From: Amycolatopsis sp. EV170708-02-1
Lineage (GTDB): Bacteria > Actinomycetota > Actinomycetes > Mycobacteriales > Pseudonocardiaceae
Direction of reading: 5' to 3'
NCBI RefSeq assembly: GCF_022479115.1
Contig: NZ_CP092497.1
Coordinates: forward strand, 7,998,001 to 8,062,000
Length of the DNA: 64,000 bases
Shown: positions 36,096-45,065 of the stretch, one piece after another
Numbering within the stretch: position 1 is the first letter of the stretch
How the letters are laid out: every line of letters starts with the position of its first letter
Made by a program: the position numbers and the translations under genes
The notes under the pieces: generated by a model
Database searches by the model: none
The model's input: the letters and a program-made list of their open reading frames with translations, nothing else
Told to the model about the DNA's origin: nothing

Positions 36096-36845
36096 GTCGC
36101 CGCGCGGGATCGGGTCGTCGTACTCCCCCGAAGGCCCGGAGTACTGCTTCCCGTCGGGATAAGGCCACGGGTTCGGGGTGCAGCCGTGCAGGCCCAGCGT
36201 CTGCTGCTGCATCACCGGCGCGAGGGCGCCCGGCACCGGGCATCGCTCGTGCCCGCGGCCGAGCCGGTGCCCGACCTCGTGGGTGACCATGTACTGCCGA
36301 TAGACCGCCAGCGGCGCGCCATAGCCGGGGACGCCGTGCGCCCAGCGGGCGACGTTGAGCACGACGCTGTTCCCGTTGCGGCACGAGGTGTAGCCGTCGG
36401 GTCTGCCGCACAGGACGTCGCGCGTCTTCGGCGTCGCCAGATAGATCGTGAAATCGACGGGACCGTCCGGCCCGGCCCGCTGCAGGCGCCATCGCCCGCC
36501 ACCGGTCCAGCCTCGCGGGTCGGCCAACGTGGACTCGACCGCCTTGACGAAACCGTCCGAGCTCACGCCCACGATGTCGGCTTCGACGGCGAGGCGATAC
36601 CGCAGCAGTCTCCCGGCGGACCCGGCGACTTGACCCTCGCCGGTCGGGAACACCCACTGGCCGGATCCCGCCTCCGGGAAGGTGATCTCGGCGGACGGTG
36701 GCGCCAGCACGGGCTTCGGCGTCGAGGGGACGGTGACCGGCACCGGCGTCACCGGTGCCGTACTCGGAGGGGCGACCGAATGATCTTCGCAACCGGCCAG
36801 CGCCAAGGCGCAGACGACGAGGGCCAGTGCCCGGCGCACGGTCAT
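36090..36845 (-). CDS. DUF3152 lipoprotein, putative zinc protease
   Basis: 251 residues. Lipobox LALAGC with Cys19, Pro/Thr/Val-rich linker to about residue 50, then a DUF3152 domain with H-E-x2-H-x2-G-x2-H (His189, Glu190, His193, His199: THEVGHRLGRGHE). This is the metzincin-like zinc motif. Two cysteine pairs may stabilise the domain. Surface-anchored; the substrate is unknown. Confidence 0.85.
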   Translation of the reverse strand: MTVRRALALVVCALALAGCEDHSVAPPSTAPVTPVPVTVPSTPKPVLAPPSAEITFPEAGSGQWVFPTGEGQVAGSAGRLLRYRLAVEADIVGVSSDGFVKAVESTLADPRGWTGGGRWRLQRAGPDGPVDFTIYLATPKTRDVLCGRPDGYTSCRNGNSVVLNVARWAHGVPGYGAPLAVYRQYMVTHEVGHRLGRGHERCPVPGALAPVMQQQTLGLHGCTPNPWPYPDGKQYSGPSGEYDDPIPRGDS

Positions 36846-36956
36846 CGGTCCTCCCGGAGGTCATCGGTCACATCCGGGGGTACGAGCAGGGGCCGGGAGA
36901 AGTTGTGGGATCGCGCGCGCAACCTTTCGGCGCGCTCGCCCGTATCGTTCTCGGTC

Positions 36957-38210
36957 ATGGGCGACGAGGTCGGCGAACGGCTGCGGCGGCTGCGCGCCGA
37001 ACGCGGCCTCACCCAGCGCGAACTCGCCGAACCGCACTACACCGCCGCTTATGTCTCTTCCGTCGAGACAGGCGCGCGGACGCCGTCGGGTGACGCGCTG
37101 CGCCACTTCGCCACCCGGCTCGGGGTCGACACCGGTGAACTGCTGGGCGTGACCTCGCCGCGCGACGATGTCCGGCTCGACCTGGACATCGCGGCGGCCG
37201 CGGTGGATTTCCTGGCGGGGAACGGTTCGGCGCCGAAGATGCGGCGGCTGGCGCGGCGGGCCGAGAAGATCGGCCGCGACCGCCAGGCCGGGCTCGCCTG
37301 GCTGTGGCTCGCACGATTCGCGCGGGGCGACAGCCTGGCGCGGCTGGTGGCCGCCGCCGAAACCGCGCTCGCCGCCGACATCCCGTCGTACCGGGGGCTG
37401 GCCGCCGCGCTGCGGGCGAACGTCCTGGTCGGCCGAGGCGAGCCGCACCACGCGATGCACCTGCTCCGGACGGCGCTCGACGCGAGCCTCGACCGTCATC
37501 CGCATCCGGTGCTCCTGCTGACCCTGCACGCGTACCTCGCCGACGGGCAGCTTCGCCTCGGCGATACCGCCCTGGCCGCGTATCACGCGAGAGAGGCACT
37601 GCGGCTGGCTCGCGGCGATGAGGAGATCCTGGCCGAGCTCGCCGAGAACCAGCGGCGGCTGGCCGAGGCGTATCTCGGTGAGGGACGGGTCGCCGACGCC
37701 GTCGCCGCCGTATCGTCGCTGCACGACCTGCTCCACGAACGCGCCCTGCGGCCGGTGCTGGCCCGATGCCTGTTCGCGCGAGCGCTGGTCCGGCGTGCCG
37801 ACGACCTCGAAGGCGCTCTCGCGGACCTTCGCGCGTCACGTGCGGCCGCTCCCGATCACGCCGTCACGCTGGAACTCGCCGACGTCTGCCGGGAATTCGG
37901 TCGTCTCGACGACGCCGCCGGTCTACTCTCCGAAGCGGCTGAAGCCATCCCTGCGGACTCGCCGCTCTCCGCGTCCCTCGTGTTCCAGCAGGGGTCGCTG
38001 GCGCTGGCTCGCGGAGACCTTGAAGCAGCCGAAGCAGGCTTCGCGCACGCCATCGACGTAGCGGCCCTCCGCGACGCTCGCGGCGTCTTGGCCGCTTCGA
38101 TCGACAAGGCGGGAGAGCTGCTTCGCGATCAGAGGCGTTATGAAGAGGCCGCGGACGTACTGCGGCGTGGACTGCTCCTTCTCGGAGCCGAGGAGGACGT
38201 TTCTCAGTGA
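36957..38210 (+). CDS. XRE-family regulator with TPR domain, copy 2
   Basis: 417 residues from ATG 36957; the frame stays open much farther upstream but there it overlaps the DUF3152 gene. HTH_XRE at about 5-62 (VGERLRRLRAERGLTQRELAEPHYTAAYVSSVETGARTP), then TPR-like repeats. Paralogous to the gene at 29126. Its stop overlaps the APH-family start as GTGA, so the two are made together. Confidence 0.85.
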   Translation: MGDEVGERLRRLRAERGLTQRELAEPHYTAAYVSSVETGARTPSGDALRHFATRLGVDTGELLGVTSPRDDVRLDLDIAAAAVDFLAGNGSAPKMRRLARRAEKIGRDRQAGLAWLWLARFARGDSLARLVAAAETALAADIPSYRGLAAALRANVLVGRGEPHHAMHLLRTALDASLDRHPHPVLLLTLHAYLADGQLRLGDTALAAYHAREALRLARGDEEILAELAENQRRLAEAYLGEGRVADAVAAVSSLHDLLHERALRPVLARCLFARALVRRADDLEGALADLRASRAAAPDHAVTLELADVCREFGRLDDAAGLLSEAAEAIPADSPLSASLVFQQGSLALARGDLEAAEAGFAHAIDVAALRDARGVLAASIDKAGELLRDQRRYEEAADVLRRGLLLLGAEEDVSQ

Positions 38211-39094
38211 CCGACGTGGACTTGGAAGACATCAGCGCTCGTTTGGCCGACCGCTTCGGCGCCGAGGCCGAAGGGTGGCTCGCCGGCGTTCCCGCCCTCG
38301 CCCGGAGCCTGGCCTCCCGATGGGACTTCGAACTCGGCGAGCTGTTCGACAGCGGAGCCTCGTCCGTCGTCCTGCGCTGCCGGTGGTCCGACGGGACACC
38401 GGCGGTGCTCAAGCTCAGCCCGGACGGGCCGCTGCTGACCAAACAGCTCGAAATGCTGCGGGTGTTCGCGCCTTCGGGCCGGGTGCCCGCCGTCCTCGCC
38501 GCCGACGCGGACGCCGGCGCGATGGTGCTGGAAGAGATCCAGCCGGGCACCGAAGCCGAGAACCTGCCGCCGTCGACCCTGCCGGGACGCTGGGGAGAGC
38601 TGCTCTCCGCCCTGCACGCGGTCGCCCCGCCCGAAGGCTGGCCGTGGAGCCTGCGCGGGCGGTTCGAGGAGTCCTTCGACCGGATCGGCCGCCGCATCAC
38701 CGAACCGGCCATCGCGGCCCGGATCGGTCCGGACACCTGGCGACGGGCGATCGAGCGCTGCGAGAGGTTGCTGGACACGCAGGACGACGTCGTGCTGCTC
38801 CACGGCGATCTGCATCTCGGCAACGTCCTGGACGGCGGCTCGCGCGGCCTGATCGCGATCGACCCGAAGGCATGCGTGGGCGATCCGTGCTTCGACGCCG
38901 TGGATTACGTGGTGTGCGGCGCCGGGCAGGAAGGAGTCGAGGCGCGGTGCCAGGTGGTGGCGGCCGCGTGCGGACTCGACGGCGACCGGCTGTACGCCTG
39001 GAGCCGCGTGATCGCCCCCATGTTCGCCATCTCGCATCTCGCCTACGGCGGCCCGGAGAAGGCGCTCGACGAGTTTCTCGCCCTGGCTAGCTGA
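38207..39094 (+). CDS. Aminoglycoside (streptomycin 6-) phosphotransferase family kinase
   Basis: 295 residues, GTG start with GAGGAGG upstream. APH(6)-like: a lysine in TPAVLKLSP, catalytic loop [12 protein letters not shown] and metal-binding [19 protein letters not shown]. Members phosphorylate streptomycin or hydroxyurea, and many have unknown substrates, so resistance should not be assumed. Coupled to the XRE-TPR regulator; overlaps convergent dapE by 8 bp. Confidence 0.85.
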   Translation: MTDVDLEDISARLADRFGAEAEGWLAGVPALARSLASRWDFELGELFDSGASSVVLRCRWSDGTPAVLKLSPDGPLLTKQLEMLRVFAPSGRVPAVLAADADAGAMVLEEIQPGTEAENLPPSTLPGRWGELLSALHAVAPPEGWPWSLRGRFEESFDRIGRRITEPAIAARIGPDTWRRAIERCERLLDTQDDVVLLHGDLHLGNVLDGGSRGLIAIDPKACVGDPCFDAVDYVVCGAGQEGVEARCQVVAAACGLDGDRLYAWSRVIAPMFAISHLAYGGPEKALDEFLALAS

Positions 39095-40160
39095 GGAACT
39101 CGCGCAGCACCGAAGCGACCTGCCGGATCTCGCCCGCCCGCACGTTCTCCTGGCGGGTGTGCGCCAGCGTCGGGTCGCCGGGCCCGAAGTTCACCGCAGG
39201 GATCCCAAGGGCCGCGAAGCGCGCGACGTCGGTCCAGCCCAGCTTCGCGACCGCCTTGCCGCCGGCCGCGGCGACCAGCTCGGCCGCCGCGGGAGCGCTC
39301 AGCCCCGGCAACGCTCCTGGCGACAAGTCGACAACCTTCACGTCGTAGCCCTCGAAGAGCTCGCGAAGGTGCGCCTCGGCTTCTTCCGGAGAGCGGTCGG
39401 GCGCGAAGCGGTGGTTGATCGTGAGCACGGCCTCGTCCGGCACGACGTTGCCCGCGACACCGCCGCCGATCTTCGTGGCCTGGAGCCCTTCGCGGTAGGT
39501 CAGGCCGTCGATGTCGACCACGCGCGGCGTGTACCCGGCCAGCCTGCTCAGCGGTTCGGCGAGACCGTGGATCGCGTTGACGCCCATCCAGCCGCGCGCG
39601 GTGTGCGCACGGACGCCCTCGACGCGGATCTCGATCCGCATCGTGCCCTGGCAGCCGCCCTCGATCCCGCCGTTCGACGGCTCACCGAGGATCGCGAGGT
39701 CGGCCTGCAGCCACTCGGGCAGCTCACGCTCGATGCGGCCTAGGCCGTTCTTCGTCGCTTCGATCTCTTCGCAGTCGTAGAACACGAAGGTGACGTCGTG
39801 CTTCGGCTCCCGGAGGGCGGCGGCGAGGTGCAGGAAGACGGCGTCGCCGCTCTTCATGTCGACGGTGCCCAGTCCGTGCAGGATCTCGTCGTCACCGGTC
39901 CCCTCGCGGCGCACGGGCATGTTCTCGTTGACCGGAACGGTGTCGAGATGCCCGGCCAGCAGCACCCGCGACGGGCGGCCGAGGTTCGTGCGGGCGAGGA
40001 CCGCGTCACCGTTGCGGATCACTTCGAGATGCGGTGCCTGCTCCTGGAGCGCGGCCTGCACGGTGTCCGCGATGACCTTCTCCTCTTCGGAGACGCTGAA
40101 GATGTCCACCAGCGCGGCGGTGAGGTCGACGGGATCGGCGTGCAGATCGAGCGAAGGCAT
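39087..40160 (-). CDS. dapE: Succinyl-diaminopimelate desuccinylase
   Basis: 357 residues from ATG 40160. M20 dimetal peptidase fold with ligands His71 and Asp73 (GHLDTVP), Asp101 (GTVDMKSGD) and Glu131/132 (YDCEEIEA). Closely resembles the actinobacterial DapE (Rv1202). Converts N-succinyl-LL-diaminopimelate to LL-DAP in the succinylase branch of lysine and peptidoglycan synthesis. dapD is divergent and only one small gene away. Confidence 0.93.
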   Translation of the reverse strand: MPSLDLHADPVDLTAALVDIFSVSEEEKVIADTVQAALQEQAPHLEVIRNGDAVLARTNLGRPSRVLLAGHLDTVPVNENMPVRREGTGDDEILHGLGTVDMKSGDAVFLHLAAALREPKHDVTFVFYDCEEIEATKNGLGRIERELPEWLQADLAILGEPSNGGIEGGCQGTMRIEIRVEGVRAHTARGWMGVNAIHGLAEPLSRLAGYTPRVVDIDGLTYREGLQATKIGGGVAGNVVPDEAVLTINHRFAPDRSPEEAEAHLRELFEGYDVKVVDLSPGALPGLSAPAAAELVAAAGGKAVAKLGWTDVARFAALGIPAVNFGPGDPTLAHTRQENVRAGEIRQVASVLREFLS

Positions 40161-40202
40161 GCCCGAACCGTACCGCCGGGGGCACGGGGCTACCGTGAAG
40201 GC

Positions 40203-40598
40203 GTGCGCACCAAAGCGATCCTGCTCGCCCTTCTCCTGGTACTCAGCGGCTGTGGATCGAACGAGGTCCCCGTCACGGTGAAACCCACCCGCGGCGAGGG
40301 GCCGGACGTGCTGCCGATCAAGCTCAAGGCGCTGAGCACCGACCAGTGTTATCTGGCGCCGGGGACCGAATCGCCCAAGGGCTGCCAGAAGTACGTGACC
40401 GAGCTCTTCAGCGCCGCGGGCACCATCCGCAAGCGCCGCCCGGACCTGTCGTCGCACGCCGACGCGCTGGAGCGCCCGATCGCCGCCTTCCGCACCGCGA
40501 ACTGCCAGGACCAGGCGGCTCCCGGCGGCCCGTGCGGCCAGGCGCTCGGCGACATGGCGACGGCGCTGACCAGTGTGAAGAGCCTCGTCGGCGGCTAA
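40203..40598 (+). CDS. Small lipoprotein of unknown function
   Basis: 131 residues, GTG start with GAAGG upstream. The signal peptide ends in the lipobox LVLSGC. The mature part has four further cysteines (QCYLAP, KGCQKY, NCQDQA, GPCGQA) and is mostly helical. Starts 42 bp from divergent dapE and lies 28 bp before dapD. Not recognised further. Confidence 0.75.
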   Translation: MRTKAILLALLLVLSGCGSNEVPVTVKPTRGEGPDVLPIKLKALSTDQCYLAPGTESPKGCQKYVTELFSAAGTIRKRRPDLSSHADALERPIAAFRTANCQDQAAPGGPCGQALGDMATALTSVKSLVGG

Positions 40599-40626
40599 GG
40601 AGGGTCACTGGGTTACCGTTCAGGAC

Positions 40627-41613
40627 GTGAGCGAGCAGACCCCTGACCCCGAAACGACCGGCGCCACCGGCGTCGGACTGGCCACCGTCACGACCGACGG
40701 CACGGTGCTGGACACCTGGTTCCCGCTGCCCAAGCTGATCGACGGCGCCGACGACAAGGCCGGCACGGTGCGGCTGACCGCCGAGGAGGCCTCCGAGGCC
40801 CTCGGTGAGGCCGCCGCCGCCCAGCTCGGCCCGGACACCGACCGCGGTGTCGAGGTCGTCGCGGTCCGCACGACCATCGCCCGGCTCGCCGACGCCCCCG
40901 GTGACACGCACGACGTCTACCTGCGCCTCCACCTGCTGTCGCACCGCCTGGTCCGGCCGCACGGCGCGAGCCTCGACGGCATCTTCGGGCTGCTGGCGAA
41001 CGTCGTGTGGACCAACCACGGGCCGTGCCCCGTCGAGGGCTTCGAGGCGACCCGGCTGCGGCTGCGGGCGCGCGGCAACGTCACCGTCTACGGCGTGGAC
41101 AAGTTCCCGCGGATGGTGGACTACGTCGTGCCGACCGGCGTCCGCATCGCCGACGCCGACCGCGCCCGCCTCGGCGCGCACCTGGCCAACGGCACCACCG
41201 TCATGCACGAAGGCTTCGTCAACTTCAACGCCGGCACGCTCGGCGCCTCGATGGTCGAAGGCCGGATCTCGGCGGGCGTCGTGGTCGGCGACGGCTCCGA
41301 CGTCGGCGGTGGCGCGTCGATCATGGGCACGCTGTCCGGCGGCGGCAAGGAGACCATCTCGATCGGCGAGCGCTGCCTGATCGGCGCGAACGGCGGCGTC
41401 GGCATCTCGCTCGGCGACGACTCGGTCGTCGAGGCCGGCCTGTACGTCACGGCCGGCACGAAGGTGACCTTCGAGGGCAAGGTCGTGAAGGCGCTGGAGC
41501 TGTCCGGCATTTCGGGCGCGGTCTTCCGACGCAACTCCGGGACCGGCGCCGTCGAGGTCGTCGCGCGCACCGGCGTCGGCATCGAGCTGAACGCGGCCCT
41601 GCACGCCAACTGA
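40627..41613 (+). CDS. dapD: Tetrahydrodipicolinate N-succinyltransferase
   Basis: 328 residues, GTG start. Long-form actinobacterial DapD (like Rv1201c, 317 residues): an N-terminal domain, then left-handed beta-helix hexapeptide repeats ([51 protein letters not shown]). It uses succinyl-CoA and precedes DapC and DapE in the pathway. Confidence 0.93.
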   Translation: MSEQTPDPETTGATGVGLATVTTDGTVLDTWFPLPKLIDGADDKAGTVRLTAEEASEALGEAAAAQLGPDTDRGVEVVAVRTTIARLADAPGDTHDVYLRLHLLSHRLVRPHGASLDGIFGLLANVVWTNHGPCPVEGFEATRLRLRARGNVTVYGVDKFPRMVDYVVPTGVRIADADRARLGAHLANGTTVMHEGFVNFNAGTLGASMVEGRISAGVVVGDGSDVGGGASIMGTLSGGGKETISIGERCLIGANGGVGISLGDDSVVEAGLYVTAGTKVTFEGKVVKALELSGISGAVFRRNSGTGAVEVVARTGVGIELNAALHAN

Positions 41614-41626
41614 CCTGCGAAAAGAG

Positions 41627-41823
41627 AGCAAGGGACCTTTGCTACCGCGGGGCGTGACCAGCGGGTGTGTGGAAATAGAGACGTTGAGCGTCCCTATTTC
41701 CGCACACCCTTCACCCCGCGTAGCGACGCTGACCGACCGTGTGGATTTTGGTGCGTTGGATGACCCGAAAGCCGCACAGTCGCCGTCGGCGGCCGCTTCG
41801 CGCGGGAGCAAGGGACCTTTGCT
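41627..41823. repeat. Composite palindromic module, copy B
   Basis: Inverted relative to copy A at 25053. Bounded by 17-mers at 41627-41643 and 41807-41823. It contains hairpin 2 (GTGTGGAAATAGAGAC, loop, GTCCCTATTTCCGCAC) and hairpin 1 (GTGTGGATTTT with GAAAGCCGCAC). Stem bases differ from copy A in matching pairs. It starts 14 bp after dapD. Confidence 0.8.
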
Positions 41824-41840
41824 ACCACCTGGGTAGCCCG

Positions 41841-41901
41841 GGATGTCGCGAAAGCCACTTTCGCGACGTCTGATGTCCCGCAAGTGGCTTTCACGACATC
41901 C
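41841..41901. repeat. Overlapping alternative hairpins
   Basis: The arm 41841-41860 (GGATGTCGCGAAAGCCACTT) can pair with 41882-41901 (19 of 20). Its inner part can instead form a perfect local hairpin, GTCGCGAAAG with CTTTCGCGAC. The two structures exclude each other. Confidence 0.55.
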
Positions 41902-41930
41902 TCGGCCGGTCGCCCGAAGCCCTCAGCGAC

Positions 41931-41987
41931 AGCAAGGGACCTTTGCTACCACTCTCCCCCGGAGGGCGGTAGCAAAGGTCCCTTGCT
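41931..41987. repeat. Inverted pair of 17-mers
   Basis: Two copies facing each other give perfect 20-bp arms (41931-41950, 41968-41987) around a 17-base loop. It lies about 15 bp upstream of the CHAD gene promoter. Confidence 0.75.
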
Positions 41988-41999
41988 TCTCTCACGGCG

Positions 42000-42027
42000 T
42001 GGACCACCTTGCCGGTTCACCTAGAAT
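42000..42027 (+). promoter_or_regulatory. Probable promoter of the CHAD gene, leaderless
   Basis: TGGACC (42000-42005) and TAGAAT (42022-42027) are spaced 16 bp apart. Position +1 would fall on or next to the GTG at 42035, which has no ribosome-binding site, so a leaderless mRNA is likely. Confidence 0.5.
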
Positions 42028-42034
42028 TCATCTT

Positions 42035-43006
42035 GTGACAGCCGAGACCCTGCCGCGCAAGAACGTCCCTTCGACCACTCCTGCCGCGCTCGGGCTCGGC
42101 GACCGTCCCGCCAAAGCGGGGCCGGGCGATCCGGCGGCCACCCATGTCCGGGTCAAACTCGACGTCGAGATCCGCGCCCTCCTCGCACACGAACCCGGCA
42201 CCAAATCCGGCGCCGACCCCGAAGACCTCCACCAGATGCGGGTCGCGCTGCGCCGCATGCGGAGCGTCCTCAAGCTCTCGGGCCGCCTTGTCGGCCCGGA
42301 CGCCGAGCCGGTGCGCGCCGAACTCGGCTGGCTCGGCCAGTCTCTCGGCGACGTCCGCGATTACGACGTCCTGATCGGGCATCTCCGCGAGGTCGTCGCC
42401 GAATTCGAGGTGCGCGACCAGCCTGCCGCGCGCCGTCTGGTCTCGAAGTTCGTCACCGAACGCGGTGTCGCGAAGCGGCGGCTCACCCGAGCGCTCGCCA
42501 GCCCCCGGTACGCCTCGATGCTGCAGGACATCGGCCGCCTCGCCCGCCAACCGGCCGCCGAAGAGGTCTCCACCGAAAGTCCCCAGACCTCGGCCGATCT
42601 CGTCGCCGGTCTCGCGAAGCCCCACCGAAAGCTCTCGAAGGCCGTGAAGGCGCTTCCCGCCGATCCCCCGGACGACGACCTTCACGCGCTTCGCATCTAC
42701 GGCAAGAAGCTCCGCTACGCCGCCGAGATGGCCAAGCCCGCGGCGAAGAAGAAGCAGGCCGAACGGATCCAGCGGCTGATCAAGGCCACGAAGAACTTCC
42801 AGACCGTCCTCGGGGATCACCAGGACGCCTGCGTCGCCGCTGACCGGATGCGCGGTGTGGCCGCCTCCGTCGACTCCGAGGCCGCTTTCATCGCGGGCCG
42901 GATCGCGGAGAAGGAGCTGCTGCGCCGTGCCGAGGTCCGCGCCGTGTGGCGCGATGTCTGGGCGGAGGTCGACGCGGCCGCTCAGGCGGTGAGCCCGCGG
43001 ATATAG
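42035..43006 (+). CDS. CHAD domain protein
   Basis: 323 residues from GTG 42035. The frame is open back to 41843 through the repeats, but the promoter fits 42035. The CHAD domain is rich in His, Arg and Lys and helical (EDLHQMRVALRRMRSVLKLSGR, GDVRDYDVLIGHL, LHALRIYGKKLRYAAEM, VLGDHQDACVAADRM). CHAD proteins bind polyphosphate through basic helices. No CYTH triphosphatase domain is fused. The 3' end overlaps the convergent monooxygenase by 25 bp. Confidence 0.87.
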   Translation: MTAETLPRKNVPSTTPAALGLGDRPAKAGPGDPAATHVRVKLDVEIRALLAHEPGTKSGADPEDLHQMRVALRRMRSVLKLSGRLVGPDAEPVRAELGWLGQSLGDVRDYDVLIGHLREVVAEFEVRDQPAARRLVSKFVTERGVAKRRLTRALASPRYASMLQDIGRLARQPAAEEVSTESPQTSADLVAGLAKPHRKLSKAVKALPADPPDDDLHALRIYGKKLRYAAEMAKPAAKKKQAERIQRLIKATKNFQTVLGDHQDACVAADRMRGVAASVDSEAAFIAGRIAEKELLRRAEVRAVWRDVWAEVDAAAQAVSPRI

Positions 43007-44385
43007 CCGTCCGGACGGATGGACACCTGCCGCCCGTTCCCGGCTTCGTACGCGGCGAAAGCATGGCCGCCGACATCCTCGAAGTCCACATCGGACAGTG
43101 CGCTCCCCGCGGGCAGGATCCGCCGCGCGCCTTCGGGCGCCAGACCGTCGCCGAACACCAGCAGCGTCGCCTGAGGGCCGCGCAGCAGCTCGAACAGCCG
43201 GACGGATTTGCCGTTCGCGTCCTTCAGCGGCGCGTCCGGGGCGCGGTCGCCGGGCCGGATCCGGCCGGTCGCCGCGGGCGCGAGCGGGCCGCCGCGGTAG
43301 CCGATGTCGAGCTGACGCGTGTTCTCGCCGCGCTCGTGCGCGTCTTCCGCGCCTTCCTTGTACTTCTCGAGGATCTCAGTGCTGATCTTCAGCACCCGCG
43401 CGGCGACCCCGCGACGCTCGGGCTCGTAGCTGTCGAGCAGCTCCGCTGAACCGTCCGCCAGTTTCCAGCCCAGGTTGTACGCGTCCTGGACGCCGGTGTT
43501 GAGCCCCTGCCCACCGGTCGGCGGGTGGACGTGCGCCGCGTCGCCGGCGAGGAACACCCGACCGTCACGGAACCGCTCGGCGAGCCGGATGTTGGGCCGC
43601 CACACCGTCGACCAGGCGAGATCGTGCAGCCGGACCCCTCCGCCCGACAGCTCGTCGAGCCGCGACTGCAACGTGCCGAGCGACGCCTCGACCTCCTCTT
43701 CGCCCAGTGACGCGCCGAACTGGAAGTGCGGCACTCCCGGCAGCGGAGTGAGCACGATCCCCGACATCGGATCCTCGGGCTTCGCGAACCAGTGCCCGTA
43801 CGCGCGATCGAGCCCCTCGGCCTGGACGTCCCCCAGCAGCATGCGGACCGACTCGTCGGTGGTGCCCTCGAACGCGATCCCGAGCGCCTTGCGCACGAAG
43901 CTCTTCCCGCCGTCCGCGCCGACGAGGTAGCCGACCCGGACGCGCTCGCCCGGCAGCTCGGCGGTCACCCCGTCGACGTCCTGCTCGAAACCGAGCAGCG
44001 GGGTGCCGAGCTCGACCTGGACGCCGAACTCCGCGAGCCGCTCACGAAGGATCCCCTCCGTCCGCGACTGGCCGAGGAAGTGGCCGTTCGGATACGGCAC
44101 GTCCGGGGTCGGCTCGGCGAGCTCGGCCATCATCCGCTCGCCCACGACCTCGCCGCCCAGATGGATCTTCATCGCCACGGGCGGCTGCCCGGCGGCCAGC
44201 ACCGCGTCCAGTACGCCGAGGTCCTCGAAGACCTCCAGCGTGCGCGGCTGCAGGCCGTCGCCGCGCGAGCCCTCGAAGAACGTCTCGGCCTTCTCCACGA
44301 TCCGCACGCCGACGCCGCGGCGCGCGAGGTCGATGGCCAGCGTGAGCCCGGTCGGCCCGGCTCCCGCGATCAGCACCTCGGTCAT
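42982..44385 (-). CDS. FAD-dependent aromatic monooxygenase (PheA/TfdB type)
   Basis: 467 residues from ATG 44385, which has GGAGGAGAG upstream. FAD-binding GAGPTGLTLAIDLARRG, the GDGLQPRTLEVFEDLG loop, and GD motif FLAGDAAHVHPPTGGQGLNTGVQDAYNL are followed by a thioredoxin-like C-terminal domain (about 370-467). Hydroxylates a phenolic or polyketide-like substrate with NAD(P)H and O2. Divergent from a TetR regulator with tandem palindromes between them, so inducible detoxification is likely. Confidence 0.9.
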   Translation of the reverse strand: MTEVLIAGAGPTGLTLAIDLARRGVGVRIVEKAETFFEGSRGDGLQPRTLEVFEDLGVLDAVLAAGQPPVAMKIHLGGEVVGERMMAELAEPTPDVPYPNGHFLGQSRTEGILRERLAEFGVQVELGTPLLGFEQDVDGVTAELPGERVRVGYLVGADGGKSFVRKALGIAFEGTTDESVRMLLGDVQAEGLDRAYGHWFAKPEDPMSGIVLTPLPGVPHFQFGASLGEEEVEASLGTLQSRLDELSGGGVRLHDLAWSTVWRPNIRLAERFRDGRVFLAGDAAHVHPPTGGQGLNTGVQDAYNLGWKLADGSAELLDSYEPERRGVAARVLKISTEILEKYKEGAEDAHERGENTRQLDIGYRGGPLAPAATGRIRPGDRAPDAPLKDANGKSVRLFELLRGPQATLLVFGDGLAPEGARRILPAGSALSDVDFEDVGGHAFAAYEAGNGRQVSIRPDGYIRGLTA

Positions 44386-44396
44386 CTCTCCTCCAG

Positions 44397-44425
44397 TGAA
44401 TTCCGATTCAGTGAATCTTGATTCA
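44397..44425. promoter_or_regulatory. Tandem palindromic operator of the TetR/monooxygenase pair
   Basis: TGAATTCCGATTCA (44397-44410) and TGAATCTTGATTCA (44412-44425) are two inverted repeats with TGAAT/ATTCA arms, spaced 15 bp apart between the divergent starts. This fits cooperative binding by a TetR dimer pair and control of both genes. Confidence 0.65.
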
Positions 44426-44464
44426 GTGTGACCGTTGCTAGCCTTCCGTGTCAAGGAGGTGGAG

Positions 44465-45064
44465 ATGAGCCGCAAGGAGAAGGCGGCGGAGACCGAGGCC
44501 GCGCTCAAAGAGGCGGCGAAGCGCGTTTTCGCGGCGAAGGGGTACCTGAACACCAAGATCACCGACATCACGGCGGAGGCCGGGCGCGCGGCGGGTTCGT
44601 TCTACAACCACTTCGCGAGCAAGGAAGAACTGCTCGAAGCGCTTCTCGAAGATCTCGCGGCGGCGAGCGACGTCGACGCGGCCTCGCCGGAGCACATCCC
44701 CGACTTCACCGACCCGCAGGCCGTGCGCTGGCACGTCTGCGCGTACTGGGATTTCCACCGCGACAACGCCGCGACGATGCTCGCGCTACGCCAAGCCGCG
44801 ATGGTCAGCGACGAGTTCGCCCGCACCTATGCGCGCTTCGGCGCCGCCCAGGCGGCAGATCTCCTGGACCACCTCGGGTACATCACCGCGGCGGGTATGG
44901 AACTCCCGGCGTCCGAGCGGGTCACGCTCGCGATGATGGCCGAACTGGTCAACGGTTTCGCGCATACGTGGCTGCTCGACCCGTCGGCGATCTCCGAAGA
45001 AGAAGCCGTCGAGGCGCTGACGCGATTCGTCTACCGGGGTTTCACCGGTCGCGACGTTCGCTGA
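44465..45064 (+). CDS. TetR family transcriptional regulator
   Basis: 199 residues from ATG 44465 with AAGGAGG upstream. N-terminal HTH (ALKEAAKRVFAAKGYLNTKITDITAEAGRAAGSFYNHFASKEELLEALLED), with a variable ligand-binding domain after residue 65. Probably represses itself and the divergent FAD monooxygenase. Confidence 0.9.
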   Translation: MSRKEKAAETEAALKEAAKRVFAAKGYLNTKITDITAEAGRAAGSFYNHFASKEELLEALLEDLAAASDVDAASPEHIPDFTDPQAVRWHVCAYWDFHRDNAATMLALRQAAMVSDEFARTYARFGAAQAADLLDHLGYITAAGMELPASERVTLAMMAELVNGFAHTWLLDPSAISEEEAVEALTRFVYRGFTGRDVR

Positions 45065-45065
45065 A

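Noticed and set aside
38207..39094. A streptomycin resistance determinant
   Set aside because: Only family-level motifs are visible; no antibiotic biosynthetic genes are nearby and many relatives have other substrates.
41627..41987. CRISPR-like spacing of the 17-mers
   Set aside because: Orientation and spacing vary, the intervals are themselves structured repeats, and no cas gene is present.
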